Origin: Fontisphaera persica
Lineage (GTDB): Bacteria > Verrucomicrobiota > Verrucomicrobiia > Limisphaerales > Fontisphaeraceae
Length of the DNA stretch: 64,000 nucleotides
Reading direction: 5' to 3'
Assembly: GCF_024832785.1 (NCBI RefSeq)
Contig: NZ_CP116615.1
Span: forward strand, 2,046,001 to 2,110,000
The position numbers were made by a program, and so were the translations under genes. How positions within the stretch are numbered: the stretch's first letter is position 1; the number at the start of each line of letters is the position of its first letter. Of this stretch, positions 23,701 through 32,959 are shown one piece after another. The notes under the pieces are model-generated. The model saw only the letters and a list, made by a program, of their open reading frames with translations. It had not been told where the DNA came from and did no database searches.

Positions 23701-26059
23701 CATGTTGCTGGTGCTCGATGACCTCCAGGCCCGCGCCAACGCCCGGCTCGGCCTCAAAGAAACGCCTTATGAACGCCGCCGTCGCATCATTGGTGAGCAG
23801 CTTTATGGAGTGGATGTGAAGGATTGGGCCGTCCACGTGGCCGAACTCCGCCTCTGGCTGCAACTGGTGGTGGAAACGGAACTGCAACCGTCCGAACTCA
23901 AGTTCAGGCCCCTCCTTCCCAATCTTTCCTTTAAGGTCCGGTGTGGCGACAGCCTCCTGCAGGAAATTGGCGGCATCAATTTCGGCCTCCACCGCACCCA
24001 TCTTAATCTGCCCCCAATTTGAAAGGCCGTATTACCCAGCTTAAAGACAAAAACTCCGGTTTTTCAGGGCGATGCCACACTCCACGAAGCCGAGCTCAAA
24101 GCTGAGGAACTCGCCCTCTTCCGTGACATCCTCACCCACAAAAAATGTAGCCTTGAAAAAGCCATCGCTGCCCTCACCGGCCAGATTGAATCCTCTGCCG
24201 AACAGGGTGAATTTCCTAACATCGGCAGAGGGAAAGCCACGCAGGAACGCCTCAAACTCGAAGAACAATGGCGGGCCGAACGCGACGAAAAAGGCCGAAC
24301 TGCGCCGGCTCGAAGCTGCGCTGGATGTCCTCCGGCAAAACAAAGCCGTCCCGTTCGTCTGGGATCTTGCCTTTGTGGAAATCTTCGAGGGCGACAAGGG
24401 CGGCTTCGACATCGTTATCGGCAACCCGCCTTATGTGCGTCAGGAGATGATTGCACCGCCCGGGCTCGACCCCGGCGATTTCGGGGGCAAAATTCCGACC
24501 GTTGGAAAAAACAAAAGAAATCCTACAAAGCCACGCTTCAAAATCGGTTGCCGCCGCCTGGCCCATATTCTTCATTTACAAAGACAAAGCCGGCCACCCA
24601 AAATACCGCAAATTGGATGGCAAAAGCGACCTTTACATTTTCTTTTACTTCCACGGCCTGGCCCTGCTGAACCCCAGAGGCAGCTTTTGTTTCATCACCT
24701 CCAATTCGTGGCTCGACGTGGGGTACGGCGCCGATCTCCAGGAATTCCTGCTCAAACACAGCCACATCAAATTCATCTTCGACAATCAATGCCAGCGCTC
24801 TTTTGCCCAAGCAGACGTCAATACCATCATCGCCCTCCTGGCTCCGCCCGATGACCGCACCGAGGCCGACCTTGAAAGAAGGCCCGGTTCGTCATGTTCA
24901 AGGTTCCCTTTGAGGACGTCCTCGACGCCAGCACCTTCAAAACGCTGGAAACCATCAACGAACGCCAAAGTACCGAACGCTGGCGCATTTGCGTCCTGCC
25001 CCAGCGTGAAGCTGCTCGAAGAAGGTCTGGTATGCGAGGATGACGAAACCGACGACGTTGCCGGCAAGCTCAAGAACGTCTGCATCAAAACCGCCCATTA
25101 CGAAGCCAACAAATGGGGCGGTAAATACCTCCGCGCCCCGGAAATCTTTTTCACCATTCTGGAGAAAGGCAAAGGCAAGCTGGTGCGCCTTGGCGACATC
25201 GCCGACGTGCGCCGCGGCATCACCACCGGCGCCAACAGATTCTTTTATCTTAAACTTACAGGCAAAACCGCAGCAAAAGGCTGTTTGCATGTCCGCAACT
25301 GCGCCGGCTGGGAGGGCAACTTGGAAAAGATTTACTCATTCCGGTAATAAGTTCGATGGATGAAGTAAAGCAGTTGATTTTGAGAAAACAGGACGCCACG
25401 ACCTATTTGTTCAGTTGCACGTTAACAACAAAAGAGCTAAAAGCTCGAGGCTACAGCGGCGCTCTATCGTATATTGATTGGGGAGCCAGGCAAAAACGTC
25501 CTCCAAAGGTAAGCACACTGTGGGAAACGTTTTCTCCCAGAAGCTCCTTCCGTCAAAAATCATCTGCCAGCATGGTATTCCATTGAACCACACCCCCGGG
25601 TCATTTGTTGCTCCACGGTTAATACGTGAGCGATTCTTTTGCGGATAACCCCAACAGCCTCAGCGAGACAGACATGTTTTTCCATGGCTACGTTGAAGAT
25701 TTTCCAAGAATAGCATCTGCCTTGCTCAATTCTACTATAACCTACTTGATTCTTGAGATTACTGGCCGCCAAGGAATTGAAGGGAGGTTTAACGTTTACG
25801 GACCAGAACTAAAAAGTTAGTGTTGATAAATCCTCACATTCTTTCCAATGCCGATCGTTGCAAGATAGCACTTTATTTCTCGAAACTAGGACAGCGTCAT
25901 ATTCTGAAAATCTTGGAGGAAATAAATCAAGCCGACCGCCGTGCTCTGGATGAAGTGGTGTTTGACGTATTGGGGCTGACGGCGGGCGAGCGTAAGGCGG
26001 TCTATGAAGCCATGAGCAACCTGGTGCGCGCCCGCCTCGAAAAAGCCAAAAGTGTGTGA
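20726..26059 (+). CDS. Eco57I-class N6-adenine DNA methylase, interrupted by an IS
   Basis: Two exon-like parts, 20726-21545 and 22978-26059, rejoin exactly when the IS and one copy of its target duplication are removed (frame LLNRL then LFIYFIQRK). The product is about 1,300 residues. Motif I is DPACGSGSFLVG (near 23,670) and the catalytic motif IV is GNPPYVRQE (near 24,425), so it should methylate adenine N6. The C-terminal part has target-recognition-like sequence (GKLVRLGDIADVRRGITTGA, a TRD/TaqI-C type segment near 25,180) and ends VYEAMSNLVRARLEKAKSV. Start could be 20726 or the second ATG at 20747. The size and layout resemble type IIG/PglX-like enzymes. The insertion must abolish the full-length protein in this copy. 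Several single-base indels are also present. Confidence 0.85.
21546..22973 (-). mobile_element. 1.4 kb IS (rve-type transposase) inserted in the methylase gene
   Basis: The ends carry imperfect inverted repeats: left ttgtgcgccaaagtaactg then ttaccc, right (complement) atttgcgccaaaagattg then ttaccc. A second internal copy of the same word lies at each end (21597-21619 and 22893-22917), as expected for paired transposase-binding sites. The flanks show a 4 bp duplication, gctg, at 21542-21545 and 22974-22977. Its only gene is the leftward transposase. Confidence 0.8.
21728..22887 (-). CDS. DDE integrase-type (rve) transposase (frameshifted)
   Basis: About 386 residues in four frame segments. 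It starts MNTEMSQNTRQEVLAQLRRR at 22887, has the N-terminal DNA-binding part (ALLGYHRKAAIRALR, GRPKTYHPETLLPVIRP), then the rve catalytic core with ELDTVALCGG (first D), DTDNGGEFINHHL (second D) and ARPYQKNDNAHVEQRNW (the E). It ends LGRDIERQKQAIEARRRLTA at 21728. The core resembles IS481/ISNCY-like integrase transposases; I cannot fix the family name from sequence alone. It moves the IS in which it sits. Frame breaks may be sequence errors. Confidence 0.75.
25943..26056 (+). repeat. Methylase 3'-end repeat, copy 1
   Basis: The last 114 bases of the methylase (coding ALDEVVFDVLGLTAGER through AKSV) recur in diverged form at 27077-27189, on the far side of the DUF3644 gene. The first copy is directly followed by the TGA that now ends the methylase. 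Confidence 0.8.
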
Positions 26060-26062
26060 GAC

Positions 26063-27064
26063 TTGAAGGCGCATTCCCAAGAACTTCTTGATCGAGCGAT
26101 CGCAGCCATGCTGGCTGCGATCGAAGTGTATAATAAGCCAAACTTTCCGTATCGCGCCGAGTCTTTCGCTGCGTTGGCTGTGAACTCTTGGGAACTATTG
26201 ATTAAAGCCAAGTGGCTCGTAGAGAACAAGAACCGTGTTGCCTCCCTTTATGTCCGTGAATCATCCCAAAGTGCGAACAAACCATCCAAGAAACCTCGAA
26301 TCAAGAAATCCCGGTCTGGTAATCCGATGACGCATGGCATCGATTTCTTGTCGAAAAAGCTCGTGGAAAAGGGAGTTTTGGATCCGTCAGCCGGTAAGAA
26401 CCTTGAGGCTATGATTGAACTGCGTGACTCTGTAGTTCACTTTTACAATCGCTCACCACTTTTCGTTCAACGGTTGCAGGAGCTTGGAGCAGCATGTGTC
26501 AAGAATTTCGCTGCCGCAATCGTAGATTGGTTTCAGCGAGACTTGGGAGAGTTCAACTTCTTCCTCATGCCGTTGTCCTTCGTCGAACTTGACACTAGCA
26601 CGGCAGCGGTCATCCTAAATCCGCATGAAAAGAAATTTTTCACTTTCGTTAATACTCTCGAGCCAAAGACAGCCGATCCCTATTCTCGCTATTCGGTAAC
26701 CGTGAACGTGGAGCTTCGGTTCACCAAGTCCAGAGCCAAAGACGCCTTGGCAATGCAATTGACTGATGATCCGAACGCGCCTGCTGTACGATTGACTGAT
26801 GAGCAAATCCGCGAGCGTTATCCTTTAGACTACGCCAAATTGACGGATGAATGCAAAAAACGATATGCTAACTTCAAGGTAAATCAGGAATATCACTTAT
26901 ATCGCAAGGCTCTTCAGGGCGATAAGCGTTATTGCCATGTTCGTGAGCTTGACCCTGGCAACCCTAAGAGCGCCAAGAAGATGTTTTTCAACCCGAATAT
27001 CTTTAGCGGATTGACAGACGCTACACTAAGAGGATATAGCAACCTGCCATTGCCTTTTGCATGA
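26063..27064 (+). CDS. DUF3644 protein with HEPN-like RxxxxH motif
   Basis: An uninterrupted 333-residue frame with TTG start at 26063, four bases after the methylase stop. The first 130 residues show the HEPN-like pattern ESFAALAVNSWELLIKAKWL (34-53) and ELRDSVVHFYN (119-129), with R121 and H126 spaced as in HEPN RNases. This matches the DUF3644 family, often found beside restriction-modification genes. The rest (SRYSVTVNVELRF, FKVNQEYHLYRKAL) has no motif I recognise. It probably acts as a toxin-like RNase effector released when methylation-based defence fails; that role is inference. The gene sits between two copies of the methylase 3' end, so it arrived as an insertion. Confidence 0.75.
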   Translation: MKAHSQELLDRAIAAMLAAIEVYNKPNFPYRAESFAALAVNSWELLIKAKWLVENKNRVASLYVRESSQSANKPSKKPRIKKSRSGNPMTHGIDFLSKKLVEKGVLDPSAGKNLEAMIELRDSVVHFYNRSPLFVQRLQELGAACVKNFAAAIVDWFQRDLGEFNFFLMPLSFVELDTSTAAVILNPHEKKFFTFVNTLEPKTADPYSRYSVTVNVELRFTKSRAKDALAMQLTDDPNAPAVRLTDEQIRERYPLDYAKLTDECKKRYANFKVNQEYHLYRKALQGDKRYCHVRELDPGNPKSAKKMFFNPNIFSGLTDATLRGYSNLPLPFA

Positions 27065-27076
27065 ACTGATTGCCAT

Positions 27077-27248
27077 GCATTAGATGAAGTGATGTTAAAC
27101 GTTGTGGCTGATGGCGAGCTAGCGCGAGACGGTCTATGAAACCGTGATCAACCTGCTCCGTGCCCGCCTCGAAAAAGCCAAAAGTGTGCGAAAGGTTCAA
27201 GCTACGCTGATCAACGAGCCATGGACATATACGGAGGTGTGGTATTAA
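27077..27248 (+). pseudogene. Detached 3' end of the methylase gene (repeat copy 2)
   Basis: Bases 27077-27189 repeat 25943-26056 with scattered substitutions and one lost base. Where copy 1 has TGA, this copy has CGA and continues RKVQATLINEPWTYTEVWY to a TAA at 27246-27248. That tail looks like the original C-terminus of the methylase, now separated by the DUF3644 gene. Confidence 0.7.
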
Positions 27249-27435
27249 TGGTGTGAGCTGAGCTGTTTGACCAAGAGTAGATGGACAATATGGTTTAGGT
27301 TAACGAAGGCGGAGATTGTGCGGATGGAGTGGGGGCGTAAAAACTGAGATAAGTCTGAAAATCTTCCGAATTTGTTTTCGTTACCCCCAGCCCTGATCAA
27401 ATCGCGGTGGGTTTGGCGTTGGGGCTGGCTGCATT

Positions 27436-28872
27436 CTAAGAGATATCCATACCCCCATCGGCCGGGGTGGGAGGGGAATGGGTGGGTTCCGTGTGGGGTG
27501 GGTCGGTAATGTCTGGGGGTGACAAGTTGGACGTGAGAGACTTGCTTTTCTGCTTTGGCCTGCGCCAAGGCTCCCCCATGGAAAGCCGAATGCGGGAGGC
27601 TGATTTTGGGGATGTTGCTTTATATTCGGGGCATGCCTGGCTGGCTGGTCCGCCGGCAAGGCGGACTGCGGCGAGGTAATGACGGGAGCGGACGGGGGCA
27701 TTTGGGCCGCCACTCGGAGTTCCAGTTGGGTGGTCCGCTGTTTGAGTTCTGCCACCCTGGCCCATTCCTGTTGGTGGACTGGGATTTGCGAATGCTTTGG
27801 TGGCTGACTGGGGTGAGATTGCTCCATCGAATGCTTTGTTTTCCTGGGAGCAGCAGGCAATCGCCGTTGAAGAAGGGCCCTGATAATGAGTTTGAGATTC
27901 TGGCGAAGCGATGAGGCAGGTGTTTGTTGCTTGGGCATAGTTATTGTTGGGAGTTGAGGTTTGCGGTTGGGCAACACAAGGAAGCTGGAACGGCAGTCTA
28001 TAGCGCGGCCGGCCATGGTTTAATATCCTGTCAAGTCTATCCTTGCGCTTTTGAAAATGGTCACGCCACATTTCTTCAAGATATTCTCGGTTGCAGTGAT
28101 GTTGATTCCACTTTTCCTCCTTCTTTTTCATCCACTTTTGAATATAACTCGGTTTGGTGAAGGTCGCGTGGCAGCAAGGGCCTGCTAGAATAAAGACGCT
28201 GTCCGAATATTGCGTGACCAGGCAGTAGTCTCTGGCCTTTAGGATATTACATTTGCGCCACTGTAAGTAATTGCAGAGATGATCCGGCTCTGCAAATTAG
28301 CTACCACAATATCACTTAATATGCTTTTGATCCGGCCAGGTCCCGGGCATGCCGGGGTGGAGGAAGTGGGCGAAATCCGAATCGATTCCAGATATCGGGG
28401 ATCCTTAGGCGATGCCCATCCATAACGCAAATTGGTAAAATCTTCCCAAACGTCAAAGAGAGGAAGTCCGGACAAGGTTTATACCAGTCAACCAGCCGGT
28501 GGCTGATTAAATCCGCTCGGAGCAGGCACCAATGCAATTCGACTTTGCTTTCATTCAAATGCAAACACCAAAGCCGCGAAAAACGGATGGGGTCCTGTCC
28601 AGCAAACATCAGGTGCTCGAAGGAATCTATGATGTCACTTTGGCAATGCTGGATCGGTCGTAAGGCTCATTAAATGCCAAGACCCCGCTTTGGTACAGCC
28701 AAAGGCTGGATTTTTCTTGCCGGTATAGGTCATGGAGTGCATGTAACAATGCAACATCACCCCGAATAATCTCAGGAGCGTTTTCCCGAAGATGGCCGCG
28801 GTGATCCCACGGGCTGAGTTCATATGAGCCCGGTTTGGCGGTGTAGTGAGCGAGGAATACTTTTTGCACCAT
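27436..28872 (-). CDS. MOB-type relaxase (frameshifted)
   Basis: About 480 residues. It starts MVQKVFLAHYTAKPGSYELS at 28872. The N-terminal domain follows the pattern of mobilisation relaxases: ENAPEIIRGDVALLHALHDL, SGVLAFNEPYD, after a one-base shift DSFEHLMFAGQDPIRFSRLW, then VELHWCLLRADL and DVWEDFTNLRYGWASPKDPR. Only part of the metal-binding histidine set is clear. The C-terminal part (FTKPSYIQKWMKKKEEKW, EEMWRDHFQKRKDR) becomes a proline/glutamine-rich tail. It begins eight bases after the MobC-like gene stop, as in mobilisation operons. It would nick oriT and lead strand transfer. Several indels break the frame; whether the gene is dead or mis-sequenced is open. Confidence 0.6.
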
Positions 28873-28880
28873 AAGTATTT

Positions 28881-29254
28881 TTACAATTGGAGCATGGAGT
28901 TGGAGTCAACACCCTGATTCTTACCATTATTGATTTCCCGCGAATAATAACTCCTAAGGAGCCTTCTCAATTCCTGAAGTATTCGAATTATGTTTTCATC
29001 AATCTGCCAATGGGGCTGCTTTGTGAGCTTGTCTCTTATAATAGAACATTTTTCACACAATTCCGGAAGCTCATCCTCGCCCTGGCTATTAGGGGACGTC
29101 GCAATGGTCGCCTGACATTTCTGCCGGATGAGTTCCGAGACGCTAATGCCCTTTTCCTTGGCGAGACTCGATCCAGGCGGTCTGCTCCTGCGTGGTGACG
29201 CGGATTGCTATGAAGTTATTTTTTATTTTTGGTATTATTTCCCGATTTTTTCAT
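28881..29254 (-). CDS. mobC: MobC-like relaxosome accessory protein (ribbon-helix-helix)
   Basis: About 125 residues with two one-base shifts. It starts MKKSGNNTKNKK at 29254 and continues FIAIRVTTQEQTAWIE and LAKEKGISVSELIRQKCQAT, the ribbon-helix-helix pattern of MobC-type proteins (IRVT strand, then SVSELIRQKC helix). The stop at 28881 is eight bases from the relaxase start. MobC proteins bind near oriT and help the relaxase open the nick site. Confidence 0.6.
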
Positions 29255-29822
29255 ATGACCTTATTTTTTATTTCAATTAGGTTAAAATCTCGCGCGGCTA
29301 AACGTTGCAATTTCACTATTTTAAAGGCCGTGATTACCAGGGCAGGTGGGGCAATGGGTCCGATAATGTTCCTCCAGTTGCCGCAGGACGGCTGGCCCAT
29401 GGAAACGCACGGGGCTGTGCATCCCGAAAGACGGGACAATTATGCCAGCAGCCACCCTTTGTCGGAGCAAATAAACCGAAAGGGACAAGAAGCTGGCTCC
29501 TTCTTGGTACATCACATACTCTGATGTGAGAATTGGGAAAGCACAAAGGTTGGGAGTTCATAGGCATGGCATGGTTTGGGGTTAGGCATTAAAAAGACAC
29601 ACAAGAGCCCGGTCTGGCCGGAGGGGTTCCCCACTACGGGCCGATCTGTCGGAAAAGCCCGCCTTTAGTGTCATATTTGGATTAATATTTCCGGAGGGCA
29701 CAATAAGCCATTTTATGCACTCCTTTGAAGAGTGCCACCGCTTGGGAAAGCCAGCCTTCGGATGACCGATGATCCGTGCGGTTTTCCCTGTGTCCGAATA
29801 ATCCGGTTTCATCTGTTGTCCT
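29255..29822. other. Region upstream of mobC, possible oriT
   Basis: About 570 bases with no convincing long gene. A 75-codon leftward frame at 29582-29812 (MKPDYSDTGKTARIIGHPKA) follows the next gene by ten bases and could be a small protein, but I cannot support it by family. In related mobilisation modules oriT lies just upstream of mobC; I see no clear nic consensus here. Confidence 0.3.
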
Positions 29823-30107
29823 TCATGGTTTTGCATTCTTCGATTTACGGAACAATTTCTTATACCATGTTTCACCTTGTTCATTTTTAATCCTTGCTGG
29901 TTCAGTCAAACTCGCTTCTAAACGTTTAATTCGTGCCTCAAGATTTTCAATTTCTACACGTAATGAGGGACTGGCTTCCTCTTGGGGCGGCGGGGCGTTT
30001 TCCCCTCCCTTCGACTGAGATTGGCAGCTTGAGTTCCGGAGTTCTGCGGCTACCTCCTTGCATAATTTAATGAACTCATCTATCTCGGGGGCTTGTTGTA
30101 TTTTCAT
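29823..30107 (-). CDS. Small hypothetical protein with coiled-coil segment
   Basis: A 94-residue frame, MKIQQAPEIDEFIKLCKEVA, with a helical heptad-like stretch LRVEIENLEARIKRLEASL in the second half and a basic tail LFRKSKNAKP. I do not recognise the family. It lies in the mobilisation region upstream of mobC and runs the same way, so it may be a plasmid/element accessory protein. Confidence 0.45.
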   Translation of the reverse strand: MKIQQAPEIDEFIKLCKEVAAELRNSSCQSQSKGGENAPPPQEEASPSLRVEIENLEARIKRLEASLTEPARIKNEQGETWYKKLFRKSKNAKP

Positions 30108-30167
30108 GGGATTTTTCTGGTCAGGTTCTTGGTTTTCATTTGCGATAAATCGTCCCTAAGCAACCGC

Positions 30168-30461
30168 TTAGTGGTAAAAGCCTTTGAATTTTGATTCGCC
30201 GGAGACCAGAGCGTTGCCGCCTGGGCATGCTGATGATGACCATTTTGTTATCTTGGCCTGGGTAATGGCCGCCAGTTGCTGATTAACCCCGTGTAGATAA
30301 AACCTCGTCAGACTGTGTCTCCGAATCAGCGGCCGGACGCACCCGTGTTGACCTAATTTTCTGGTGCTTTTGATGGAAATGCCCAAATTGGAAGCTAATC
30401 CAGCGTGGCACCAACACACAGGACGGTTATGGGGCTGATGGTTTGTGTGTGACTCTTTCAT
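30168..30461 (-). CDS. Putative HTH DNA-binding protein
   Basis: A 97-codon frame starting MKESHTNHQPHNRPVCWCH at 30461. The core GLASNLGISIKSTRKL followed by GCVRPLIRRHSLTRFYL resembles the helix-turn-helix and wing of excisionase-type proteins; one base may be missing in the turn. The C-terminus looks frameshifted. It would be a regulator of the mobilisation element. Confidence 0.4.
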   Translation of the reverse strand: MKESHTNHQPHNRPVCWCHAGLASNLGISIKSTRKLGQHGCVRPLIRRHSLTRFYLHGVNQQLAAITQAKITKWSSSACPGGNALVSGESKFKGFYH

Positions 30462-30469
30462 AAGTATCG

Positions 30470-31001
30470 CAGTTTTTGTATTATATTTTTAACTTTGCGT
30501 GGGGTAGTTCAGTCTTCCACGCAGGGGGTTCTGAGGCCCTATCCCTTAAAGCGTGCCTCATTACTCCCTTCCTTATTATAATATTTTCGACAGCGCAGAT
30601 TGAAAAAATAATGATTTTTTATGGACGGCGCCTTTTATTCACTCATCATTAAAATTTGCACTTTTATATAAAATTGGGGTATGTTGTTTTTCATTGCTCT
30701 TTATTCACGTTCAACCCGGGGTTGATCGACTCCAGGATGGCTTTTGGGGTGAGCGCATAGGAAATCCTGACCAGATAATTCGCAGTATACAGACAAGCAC
30801 ATGGTGATTTCCCTCTTCCCTACAATGGCACTGGTACTGAGTTCGAGCCACCTCCCTCCCCGCCAAATCACCCATGCTGAGTGGGGCAAGACCTTGTGAA
30901 AGAAAGCTTTTCCCGCCGCAAAATTTCCCCCAAAGCATCAATGATTAAATTTCAACTCTAAATCCTAATTTTTCCTATAATAATAATGATGGAGAACATG
31001 C
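30470..31001. other. AT-rich non-coding stretch of the mobilisation region
   Basis: No supported gene. There is a short inverted repeat gcgtgg...ccacgc near 30,500-30,522 that could be a hairpin, and long A/T tracts near 30,600-30,690. Confidence 0.35.
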
Positions 31002-31490
31002 AATGAGAACGACCTGCCAACATCATGCGGCCCAGCCAGCAAAACTGGAAACAATAATCCGATTGCGACTGAGCCAAAACTTGAAAATTAAACTAATGAA
31101 AAAGCCCAGGCCGAGAATTGCCCCTGCTCAACAATAATTCGCAATGCGATGAAAGGAAGGCAGTACTCTGGAGAACGGCGTAATCGGCTCCGTTTGATTA
31201 GTTTAACCTACAACTTGGCAGAGGAAATAAGCAGAGAAATGGTCAAAATCACTCTGAACAACGCCAAGCAAAATGCCCTTCCGGATTTAGTGGAACTATT
31301 ACTGCTACCTTGGGTTTCCGTGCTGGCCTTGCTCGATGCGGTGCTGCACCACATGAGCAGGTCGTGCTATAAAGTTTGCCCACCCGCTCCATCCGCGTCG
31401 CGCCGGTTGCCGATGCAAATCCGGCAGGCGAGCCTCGCAAGGGAGGGCAATAGGCTTAGTCCCTTAAACCATATAAAAGCATGCTGGTAA
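31002..31490 (+). CDS. Putative ribbon-helix-helix protein (frameshifted)
   Basis: Starts MRTTCQHHAAQPAKLETIIR at 31002 with a purine-rich ggag upstream. The pattern ETIIRLRLSQNLKIKLMKKA, then after one shift CPCSTIIRNAMKGR, is that of an Arc/CopG-type ribbon-helix-helix domain. After the shift the frame continues to 31490 with LAEEISREMVKITLNNA but without recognised motifs. It may be a second MobC-like or antitoxin-like protein of the mobilisation module, on the opposite strand. Confidence 0.4.
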
Positions 31491-32219
31491 TATGCAAAAA
31501 TGGTAAGAGACAGGTGTGGTTTGAATAGGGAACAAATCGAATAGGGATTAAATGATGGTGTCGTCCCTGAGAGGGGGCGTAAGAGGAGCCATCCTTGCCC
31601 ATAGCTATGCCAGCCCGCTGGGGCTGGGCCGGGTATGTCCAATCCCGCAGTCACGGCGTAACATCGGATGCCTAGGCTAATGATGGCGGCTTGGTTTACT
31701 CTAACCTCCATCTCTTGAACCTTCCTACGTCTAAAAGGAGAACCGCCCAATACCCGGCCCCTTGCCAGTTGCATTTCACGACCAACACCTTCGTTAGGGA
31801 AAAGGCCTATGGCCGAGGTGCTCCCTGCTCATGGTATGTCGGGAACAGCCAAGGTCCTGCCCAGCAGCTTGGCTGCCGTTGCTGACCCTGGGCAATATGG
31901 TAAGATGGGATAACCCCAGGGAGACCTCCTGCCGTATTGCTGTTAAAATTTTTGTTACAACATTAACCTTATCTTGCTATCCTACTCGCTATCCTACTCG
32001 TAAATATGTTTTGCTAATCCATTCATTTAGAATGGATTATTATCATCTGCCCACGACTAGCCATCTTCCCCACCCAATAAACCATGTGTCCCCATTGGAA
32101 CCGGCGGTGAAAACACGGGCCCAACCCCACTGTCCGGCTACCATGCCGCCACACGGTGCCCTTTACGCCACAGCCCTTCGTGCGCCGTCATCGTGGGGCA
32201 GACTTTTCACGTCGTAAGG
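31491..32219. other. Non-coding stretch
   Basis: I see no supported gene. A 12 bp word, ctatcctactcg, is tandemly doubled near 31,977-32,002. Some short frames exist on both strands but lack any motif. Confidence 0.35.
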
Positions 32220-32222
32220 ATT

Positions 32223-32888
32223 GGAAAAGAGGCTTATTTCAGTATGTCTATTGCGTGGAGGAGGTATCCGCGATTAAGGCTGAAGGCCTTCTCCAACGCC
32301 TCCAGCCCTTGCACATAATGAAGCCCCGATTGCAAAACCAACCGGAGGGCGTTCGGGTGCTGGCTCCGTATCAAGACCTGCAATGGTTCCCCTTCCGGTA
32401 CTGGCGGCGGCGGGTAACCCAACGAAACCCACAATCGCTCCATCGGCACCGGCTCCAACAGGCCACACACGGTGTACACCTCGGCCAGGCTCATCGAGCC
32501 CCCACCGGATCGATGTCAAGGCATGGCGGGGATAACGGCAGGCTTATCTCGAGGGACCGGGTGCGGTCCCAAAGCGTAGGCGGCTCATACCCCCACGCAT
32601 CGTAAAGGACGGGCGGGGTGAGGCGGTCGTTTTGGAGCCGCTGGTGCACCTCGTTCCAGAAGCGCTGCAGCAGTTCGACTTCACTGCCCACCGGCTGACT
32701 GCCGGCCAACAAGGGAGTCAGGTTCGCGCCCCCTTCCCCACCGGAGGCAGGGGGTGCCGGTAAAGAATGAGTACCCTATGGTCGGTTGGCTCGTAGAGGT
32801 AGAGGGCAAAGATTTGGTTTCGACCGGGAGCGTTCCAGGCCGTGGCGGGCTGCCCCTCCAAGGGCAGGGTTTGTATATGGATATACAT
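32223..32888 (-). CDS. Unrecognised protein, tandem paralog B (frameshifted)
   Basis: Starts MYIHIQTLPLEGQPATAWNA at 32888 and, across about two shifts, reads FALYLYEPTDHRVLILYRHP, VELLQRFWNEVHQRLQNDR, SMSLAEVYTVCGL, PMERLWVSLGYPPPPVPEG and RLVLQSGLHYVQGLEALEKA. The order of these blocks matches the neighbouring gene at 32960-33608, so they are paralogs. The layout (strand, helix, LAEVY, then GYPPP, then a final helix) is reminiscent of DEDD 3'-5' exonuclease-like domains related to PolB, but the acidic catalytic residues do not appear, so I do not assign a function. Confidence 0.5.
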
Positions 32889-32959
32889 GGTTAATCCTTT
32901 CGTTGAGTTAGATTTGCCACAATGTCAGTGAACCCCAAGGGCGTTCAGTTCTGGGCGGG

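Noticed and set aside
26063-27248. tRNA-type attachment site for the DUF3644 insertion
   Set aside because: The duplicated sequence is the protein-coding end of the methylase, with no tRNA fold or integrase gene nearby.
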